Shown here piece after piece: positions 58,911-64,000 of a stretch of DNA of 64,000 nucleotides. Source of the stretch: Stutzerimonas stutzeri (GTDB lineage: Bacteria; Pseudomonadota; Gammaproteobacteria; Pseudomonadales; Pseudomonadaceae); contig NZ_CP139348.1 of the NCBI RefSeq assembly GCF_038561965.1, positions 434,001-498,000 of the forward strand, in the 5' to 3' direction. The notes under the pieces were generated by a model. The model saw nothing but the letters and a program-made list of their open reading frames with translations, made no database searches and had not been told where the DNA came from. Within the stretch, counting starts at the first letter, position 1, and the number at the start of each line of letters is the position of its first letter. The position numbers and the translations under genes were made by a program.

Positions 58911-59653
58911 CTGATTTCATAGCTGAGTCCGATCGCCCGTTACTCGAGTGCAGCGGCATGAGCCACTTCGATGAGCTCTGGGCTGTACAGCTCGAGGCGG
59001 TGGATGAGCCAAATATCGAACGTGGAGGATGGAGTAGCGTTTTCCGGCTCGAACTTGACGGTGCGGCCTTTTACCTCAAGCGGCAGAGCAACCATCTTAC
59101 CCGCAGCCTGACCCATCCATTCGGTGAGCCCACCTTCGCCCGCGAATTTCGCAACATACGCCGCTACGCCCAGCTCGGTGTGCCCGCATTGCAGGCGAGT
59201 TTCTTCGGACAGCGCAAGGTGGCCGGCGAGCAGCGCGCCATTCTGTTGACACGTGCACTCGATGGTTGGACGGATCTGGAGGGCTGGCTGAGCCAGTGGC
59301 CTCAGCTGGCCGAGTCGCAGCGCCAAGCGATCCTCCATGCAACGGGTGAGTTGGCACGCACCCTTCACCGGGCCGGGCAAATGCATGGATGTTTCTATCC
59401 CAAGCATATTTTTCTTCGAGAGCAGGCAGGTAGCTGGCAGGCGTGCCTGATCGACCTGGAGAAGACGAGGCCTCTGCTGTTCGGCCAGCGTGACCGGATC
59501 AAGGATCTTGAGCCTCTTGTACGCCGCGCTGCCGGTATTGGCGACGACGGTGTGCGCTCTCTGCTCTCGACCTATCTTGATGACCATCGCCTTCTGGATA
59601 TTTGGGTGCAGCACCTCGGGCGTCGGCGCAGAGCGAAAGAGGCGCGCGGATGA
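58907..59653 (+). CDS. InaA-family kinase-like protein (PA5007-like)
   Basis: A 248-residue member of the same fold. The N-lobe lysine is retained (AFYLKRQSNHLTRSL), but the catalytic loop reads LHRAGQMHGCFYPKHIFL: where WaaP has NHRDFYICHF, this has MHGCFYPKHIF, so the catalytic aspartate is missing. The later Asp is kept (ACLIDLEKTRPL). It may be a pseudokinase partner or use an altered mechanism, as in other InaA proteins. Overlaps both neighbours by ATGA. Confidence 0.85.
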   Translation: MTDFIAESDRPLLECSGMSHFDELWAVQLEAVDEPNIERGGWSSVFRLELDGAAFYLKRQSNHLTRSLTHPFGEPTFAREFRNIRRYAQLGVPALQASFFGQRKVAGEQRAILLTRALDGWTDLEGWLSQWPQLAESQRQAILHATGELARTLHRAGQMHGCFYPKHIFLREQAGSWQACLIDLEKTRPLLFGQRDRIKDLEPLVRRAAGIGDDGVRSLLSTYLDDHRLLDIWVQHLGRRRRAKEARG

Positions 59654-61095
59654 GGTTGTCCGACCTGCCCGGCACCGGGCGCCAGCCATCCTGCCCGGTG
59701 CAAGTTGTGCTGCCTGACAGCAGTGTGCTGAACATTGAACGCTGGCTACGGATTCTGCCTGGCCAGCGATATGTCGGGCGTGCCGAGTGGAATGGTCGCG
59801 CGGTGTTGGCCAAGCTGATGGTTGGCAGCAAGGCGCAGCGTCATTATCAGGCCGAGCGAGGCGGGGCCCAGCGCCTCGCCGAGCAACACCTACCGACGCC
59901 CGCTCTGTTGGCTGAGGGCTGGCATCAAGGCGAGGGTGGTTGGCTGATTTTCGATTGGATCGATGACGCTGAAAGCCTCTGGGCTGCCTGGCGCGTCGTG
60001 GAGCCTGAAAAGCTGCTTTCGCAGGGGCAGCAAAGCGTGCTTGGCGAGGCGCTCGAACTGATTGCCAGGATGCATGCGCGCGGCCTCTGGCAAGCCGATC
60101 TGCACCTCGATAACCTGCTGCGGGCAGGCGGGCGGCTCTACGTGGTCGATGGTGGCGGTGTGAAGGTGGAGACGCCTGGCGCCCCGCTATCCCGGCAAAG
60201 AGTGTTGGAAAATCTTGGCGTCTTCTTTGCTCAGTTGCCGGCAGAGATCGAGCCCTTCATTGAAGAGCTGCTGGTGCACTACCTGCTTGCCAATAGCGAG
60301 CATGCCTTGCCGCTAGAGGCGCTGCTCAAGGAAGTTCACAAGACCCGCGTCTGGCGTCTAAACGATTATCTTAAGAAGGTAACGCGCGATTGCAGCCTGT
60401 TCAGCGCGCACATCGGCGCCTTCGGCGCGCAAGTGGTTCGTCGCGAAGAGCAGGCAGCATTGCAGGCGGTGCTCGGTGATCCCAATGCATGCCTAGCCAA
60501 AGGCGTTCTGTTGAAAGACGGCGGTAGTGCGACGGTCGCCAGGGTGGCGTCGAACGGCCGATCACTACTGATCAAGCGCTACAACATCAAGAATCCACTG
60601 CATTGGCTCAAGCGCTTCTGGCGCCCGAGTCGGGCCTGGCATAGCTGGGTCGAAGGCAATCGCCTCGATTTTCTGGGAATTGCCACACCGCGCCTGCTGG
60701 CTGTAATCGAGCGCCGCTGGCTGTGGATGCGCGGCCCTGCGTGGCTGATTACCGAATTACTGCAGGGTGAAGATATAATCTCGCGTTTTCAGCCGTACCT
60801 GGATGCTTGCCCGCCCGAGCCGGAGCTATCCGCTCTGGATCAACTGTTTAACGCGCTGATTCGCGAGCGCATCAGCCACGGCGATCTTAAAGGACATAAC
60901 CTGTTCTGGGAGCAGGATCGCTGGACCCTGATCGACCTTGATGCTGTGCAGCAACACAGTAACGATGCCAGCTTCGCACGTGCCTATGCCAAGGATCGTG
61001 CACGCTTTCTGCGTAACTGGCCGATCGATAGCGCCCTGTATCGGCTGCTTGACCAACGTTTACCCGCGGTGCCCGGCACCCGTATCGAAGATTAA
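59650..61095 (+). CDS. Tandem kinase-domain LPS core protein (PA5006-like)
   Basis: A 481-residue protein with two kinase-like halves. The first (about 1-235) has the lysine motif AVLAKLMVG, catalytic loop MHARGLWQADLHLDNLLR and RLYVVDGGGVKVE. The second (about 270-475) has SLLIKRYNIKNPLHWLKRFW, catalytic loop ERISHGDLKGHNLFWE and WTLIDLDAVQQ. Both catalytic aspartates and metal-site aspartates look intact. It probably modifies the LPS core at one or two positions. The start ATGA overlaps the upstream stop. Confidence 0.86.
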   Translation: MRLSDLPGTGRQPSCPVQVVLPDSSVLNIERWLRILPGQRYVGRAEWNGRAVLAKLMVGSKAQRHYQAERGGAQRLAEQHLPTPALLAEGWHQGEGGWLIFDWIDDAESLWAAWRVVEPEKLLSQGQQSVLGEALELIARMHARGLWQADLHLDNLLRAGGRLYVVDGGGVKVETPGAPLSRQRVLENLGVFFAQLPAEIEPFIEELLVHYLLANSEHALPLEALLKEVHKTRVWRLNDYLKKVTRDCSLFSAHIGAFGAQVVRREEQAALQAVLGDPNACLAKGVLLKDGGSATVARVASNGRSLLIKRYNIKNPLHWLKRFWRPSRAWHSWVEGNRLDFLGIATPRLLAVIERRWLWMRGPAWLITELLQGEDIISRFQPYLDACPPEPELSALDQLFNALIRERISHGDLKGHNLFWEQDRWTLIDLDAVQQHSNDASFARAYAKDRARFLRNWPIDSALYRLLDQRLPAVPGTRIED

Positions 61096-61107
61096 GAGGC
61101 ATTACCC

Positions 61108-62862
61108 GTGGCATTGACGATTCTCGGCCTTTCCGGCGCCCTCAGTCATGATCCTTCCGCCGCCCTTTACATCGACGGCAAGCTGATCGCCGCCGTTGAA
61201 GAAGAGCGCTTCGTGCGCGACAAGCATGCCAAGAACCGCATGCCCTATGAGTCCGCGAAGTTCTGCCTGGAGCAGGCTGGCATCAATCCGGCGGATGTCG
61301 ACGTGGTGGCGATCCCCTTCGCACCCATCAGCATCTTCGAGAAGGCACGCTGGCACTATGCCAAGCGTTACTGGTATGCGCCCGACCGCGCGCTGGATGC
61401 CATCCTTATGGGCAACCGCCGCTACTACCGCTACAAGAAGCGCATTGAGTGGTGTCTGCAGCAGCTCGGCTTCGATCTTAAAAAGGTCAAGCTGCAGCCG
61501 GTTGAGCATCACCTGGCCCATGCCTCTAGCGCTTACCACTGCTCCGGATTTACCGAGAAGACTGCGATCCTCGGTATCGATGGTAAGGGAGAGTACGCCA
61601 CTACCTTCTTCGGCTATGGTGAAAACGGAAAGATCCACAAGATCAAGGAGTTCTACGATCCGGACTCCTTGGGTGGGCTGTATGGCGCGATCACCGAATA
61701 CCTCGGCTTCGAGATGCTCGACGGCGAGTTCAAGGTGATGGGCATGGCGCCCTATGGCGACGCCGCCAGGTACGATTTCTCGCGACTGGCCAAATTCGAG
61801 AACGGCGAGCTGACCATTAATACCGACTACGCGAATGTCATCGGCTTCCGTCGCTACAAGGAGAAGGGCAAGGGCTACTACTTCTCGCCGAAGCTGATCG
61901 AATGGCTGGGACCCAAGCGCGAAGGCGATATCGCCGACGACCCCTACATTCATTACGCGGCTGCCATGCAAGCGCTTTTCGAGAAGCTAGCGCTGGAGAT
62001 GATGGATTATTATCTGGGGGACATCATCAAGCAGACCGGCAAGATTGCCTTTGCGGGCGGCTGCGCCCTGAACGTCAAGCTCAACCAGAAGATCATTGCC
62101 CGTAACGAGGTCAAGGAGCTCTTCGTCCAACCCGCGTCTGGTGATGCCGGTACCGCGGTTGGTGCTGCAGCCTATGTTTCGCACCAACGCGGCGTTCCCG
62201 TTGAAAAGATGGAGCACGTCTACCTTGGGCCGTCCTACTCGAACGAAGACGTGATCGCGGCCTGCGCTCGTCATCCGAACAAGCCCGTATGGCAGCAAAT
62301 CGACGATGTACCTCAGCGCATAGCGAAAATCATGGTTGAGGGGAACCCGGTCGCCTGGTTTCAAGGCCGTATGGAGTTCGGCCCGCGCGCCCTTGGCGGG
62401 CGGTCTATTATCGGTTGCCCGAGCATCCCTGGCGTCGCTGATCGGATTAATGAACAGATCAAGTTTCGCGAGCGCTGGAGACCCTTCTGCCCGTCCATGC
62501 TCGATACCGTTGCGTCGCAGATGCTCAAGGTCGACCATCCGAGCCCATTTATGACATTTACCTTCGAGGTCAACGAGGGCTGGAAGGAGCGTGTCGGTGA
62601 GGTCGTTCATGAAGACGGCACCTCCCGCGCCCAGGTACTGGAGCGCCGGCATAATCCGCGCTGGTACGACCTGATGCTGGCGCTGGAGAAGCTCACCGGC
62701 AATGGCGTGTCGCTCAATACGTCTTTGAATCGCCGCGGTGAGCCGATGATCTGCTCACCGACCGATGCGCTGAACATGTTCTATGGCTCGGATCTGCAGT
62801 ACCTGATCATGGAGGATGTGCTGGTGGTCAAGGGTGACGCCGAGGAACGCCTTTGTGTCTGA
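61108..62862 (+). CDS. wapO: LPS core carbamoyltransferase
   Basis: A 584-residue carbamoyltransferase of the NodU/HypF-like (Carbam_trans_N and _C) family. The N-terminal domain holds LGLSGALSHDPSAALYIDG and the metal-binding VEHHLAHASSAYHCSGF; the C-terminal domain has GRMEFGPRALGGRSIIGCPS. In P. aeruginosa the homologue (PA5005, WapO) adds the 7-O-carbamoyl group to heptose II. The start is GTG 61108 with AAGAGG upstream, beginning the conserved MALTILGLSGAL. Overlaps the next gene by 8 bp. Confidence 0.93.
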   Translation: MALTILGLSGALSHDPSAALYIDGKLIAAVEEERFVRDKHAKNRMPYESAKFCLEQAGINPADVDVVAIPFAPISIFEKARWHYAKRYWYAPDRALDAILMGNRRYYRYKKRIEWCLQQLGFDLKKVKLQPVEHHLAHASSAYHCSGFTEKTAILGIDGKGEYATTFFGYGENGKIHKIKEFYDPDSLGGLYGAITEYLGFEMLDGEFKVMGMAPYGDAARYDFSRLAKFENGELTINTDYANVIGFRRYKEKGKGYYFSPKLIEWLGPKREGDIADDPYIHYAAAMQALFEKLALEMMDYYLGDIIKQTGKIAFAGGCALNVKLNQKIIARNEVKELFVQPASGDAGTAVGAAAYVSHQRGVPVEKMEHVYLGPSYSNEDVIAACARHPNKPVWQQIDDVPQRIAKIMVEGNPVAWFQGRMEFGPRALGGRSIIGCPSIPGVADRINEQIKFRERWRPFCPSMLDTVASQMLKVDHPSPFMTFTFEVNEGWKERVGEVVHEDGTSRAQVLERRHNPRWYDLMLALEKLTGNGVSLNTSLNRRGEPMICSPTDALNMFYGSDLQYLIMEDVLVVKGDAEERLCV

Positions 62863-63991
62863 ACGCAGGATCCTCCAGATCTGTCACGGCTATGACGGAC
62901 CTTTCCTCGATTGCGCACGGCAATATGCCGTGCTATTTCAGGGGACTTCCTACAAGGTCACAACGGTCTACCTGACAGGTAGACCAAGAGAGGAGGTTGT
63001 TGAGGGGTCTGCGTCTGACGAGGTCATCTTTCTTGGTCATGACAGCAAGGCGGTCAGAGGTCTCAAGCTGGCTGCCATACGGGAAATCCGCCGCATAGCG
63101 GCCGCGCGTGATTTTGCACTGTGCATTGCGCACCGCTCCAAGCCGGCATATGTCGCGTTGCTTGGCACCAGGCTTGCCGTCATAAATGTTCATCACGCGT
63201 TCGGCGATTACGCGCGCCGCTCGCGCCGCGCGTTCAGTAACCTGTTTCGCGAGCGGCTCATGCTTCTCGGTGTGTCCAATGCCGTGCGTGACGATATTCG
63301 GCGCTGCTTGCCGACTTGGAAGGCCGACCGCATACAAACTCTCTACAACCGCCTCGATGTCGACGCGGTTCAGGCAGAGCAAGTTTGCCGTGAAGACGCG
63401 CGCCAAGTCCTTGGTCTGCCGCAGGACTCCTGGATTGTCGGTAATGTCGGACGCTTACATCCGGACAAGGATCAGGCGACGCTGATACGTGGTTTCGCGG
63501 CCGCTCGAGATCGTTTGCCGCACGGCAGTATCTTAGTCATCGTCGGGACAGGGCGCTTGGAGGCAGAGCTCAAAGCCTTGGCGGAGGCGATGGGCGTCGG
63601 CTCTTCGGTGTATTTCCTAGGGCAAATAGCCGAAGCGCGCCGGCTGTTCAAGGCTTTCGATATATTCGTCCTGAGTTCCGATCACGAACCCTTCGGTATG
63701 GTGCTGCTGGAAGCAATGGCAGCCGGGTTGCCGATCGTGAGTGCCGATTGTGGGGGGGCTCCCGAGGTCTTGGAAGGTTGTGGTGTCTTTTTCCGTCTGG
63801 GTGATGAGCGGGCGTTGTCTGACGTACTGATCAATACGTCACGGCAGGGCCCGGAAGCGCTCGCCGCTCAGCGGGAATCCATGGCTAAGGCGCTTCGCCT
63901 GCGTTTTTCAGATACAGCTGCTCGCCAGCGGTTCTGGTCTATGGAAGATGTTGTCGCGATACTGGGGAAGGCCGCTGCTAATGGAACTTGA
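62855..63991 (+). CDS. GT4-family core glycosyltransferase (WapH-like)
   Basis: A 378-residue two-domain GT-B glycosyltransferase. The C-terminal nucleotide-sugar domain has VGNVGRLHPDKDQATLIRGF and the EX7E motif in SSDHEPFGMVLLEAMAAGLP. The start is GTG 62855 (GAGGA eight bases upstream) inside the carbamoyltransferase end; a longer frame to 62816 is unlikely. By order it matches PA5004 (WapH), an outer-core glycosyltransferase, but acceptor and sugar are not determinable here. Confidence 0.87.
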   Translation: MSERRILQICHGYDGPFLDCARQYAVLFQGTSYKVTTVYLTGRPREEVVEGSASDEVIFLGHDSKAVRGLKLAAIREIRRIAAARDFALCIAHRSKPAYVALLGTRLAVINVHHAFGDYARRSRRAFSNLFRERLMLLGVSNAVRDDIRRCLPTWKADRIQTLYNRLDVDAVQAEQVCREDARQVLGLPQDSWIVGNVGRLHPDKDQATLIRGFAAARDRLPHGSILVIVGTGRLEAELKALAEAMGVGSSVYFLGQIAEARRLFKAFDIFVLSSDHEPFGMVLLEAMAAGLPIVSADCGGAPEVLEGCGVFFRLGDERALSDVLINTSRQGPEALAAQRESMAKALRLRFSDTAARQRFWSMEDVVAILGKAAANGT

Positions 63992-64000
63992 AGAAAAAGG
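63981..64000 (+). CDS. Start of the next core-operon gene (truncated)
   Basis: ATG at 63981 overlaps the end of the upstream gene by 11 bp and opens MELEEK before the window ends. GGGGAAGG lies about nine bases upstream. The overlapping layout of this operon makes a start here likely, but six codons cannot identify the product. Confidence 0.4.

Noticed and set aside
1..64000. tRNA, rRNA, CRISPR, prophage or insertion sequence
   Set aside because: No cloverleaf T-arm pattern, rRNA core, spaced direct repeats or transposase/integrase-like protein was seen on reading both strands; a tRNAscan or IS search would be decisive.

Overview
The window reads as a chromosome segment of a Pseudomonas-like gammaproteobacterium, most plausibly of the Stutzerimonas (Pseudomonas stutzeri) group. 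It is GC-rich and densely coded, with short overlapping starts and stops. Long blocks follow the gene order I recall for P. aeruginosa PAO1: selO-mscK-nhaP2-acyl-CoA dehydrogenase, then msrA-dipA-aceF-aceE-glnE-ilvE-waaF-waaC-waaG-waaP and the core-kinase genes, and separately srkA, comF, bioBFHCD and the FadE pair. I see no rRNA, tRNA, CRISPR array, transposase or integrase.

Layout. 1-1.4 kb: a truncated short-chain dehydrogenase and a small Pmp3/YqaE membrane protein. 1.6-7.7 kb: a four-gene signalling operon (CHASE3/GAF hybrid kinase with three receiver domains, CheR, single-domain CheB, receiver-kinase) with no chemoreceptor, CheA or CheW nearby. 7.8-16.4 kb, minus strand: selO, an MscK-type channel, nhaP2 and an acyl-CoA dehydrogenase. 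16.5-24.0 kb: a complete zeaxanthin-glucoside carotenoid cluster, with crtE divergent from idi2-crtX-crtY-crtI-crtB and crtZ convergent. 24.1-27.2 kb: nitronate monooxygenase, rlmJ and srkA. 27.3-32.6 kb: comF divergent from the biotin operon bioBFHCD, with a BirA operator between them that also covers the comF start. 32.6-34.6 kb: a zinc alcohol dehydrogenase and an SRPBCC protein. 34.8-40.5 kb: a small rod-tail-like protein, two FadE-type acyl-CoA dehydrogenases (the first behind a strong promoter carrying PsrA-type palindromes) and a diguanylate cyclase. 40.5-40.8 kb: a GacA-controlled Rsm-type regulatory RNA gene that no protein-coding scan would show. 40.9-64.0 kb: msrA, a DipA-type c-di-GMP phosphodiesterase, a secreted hypothetical protein, pyruvate dehydrogenase aceEF, glnE, ilvE, and an LPS inner-core operon (waaF, waaC, waaG, waaP, three more kinase-fold proteins, a carbamoyltransferase, a glycosyltransferase and the first bases of one more gene).

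How the parts relate. IPP isomerase and CrtE supply GGPP, CrtB and CrtI make lycopene, CrtY makes beta-carotene, CrtZ makes zeaxanthin and CrtX glucosylates it. BioC and BioH make and release the pimeloyl-ACP primer, then BioF, (BioA elsewhere), BioD and BioB complete biotin. WaaC, WaaF and WaaG build the LPS inner core; WaaP and the downstream kinases and carbamoyltransferase decorate it. The FadE genes serve beta-oxidation.

The main non-coding discoveries are the Rsm RNA with two GacA boxes, the BirA box inside the comF start, the PsrA boxes on the fadE promoter, and a 16-bp inverted repeat between aceE and glnE. Gene order suggests that a srkA...fadE-rsm block and the carotenoid cluster lie between genes that are near neighbours in P. 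aeruginosa, so the window spans at least two rearrangement junctions. PAO1 locus numbers are recalled from memory and were not looked up.
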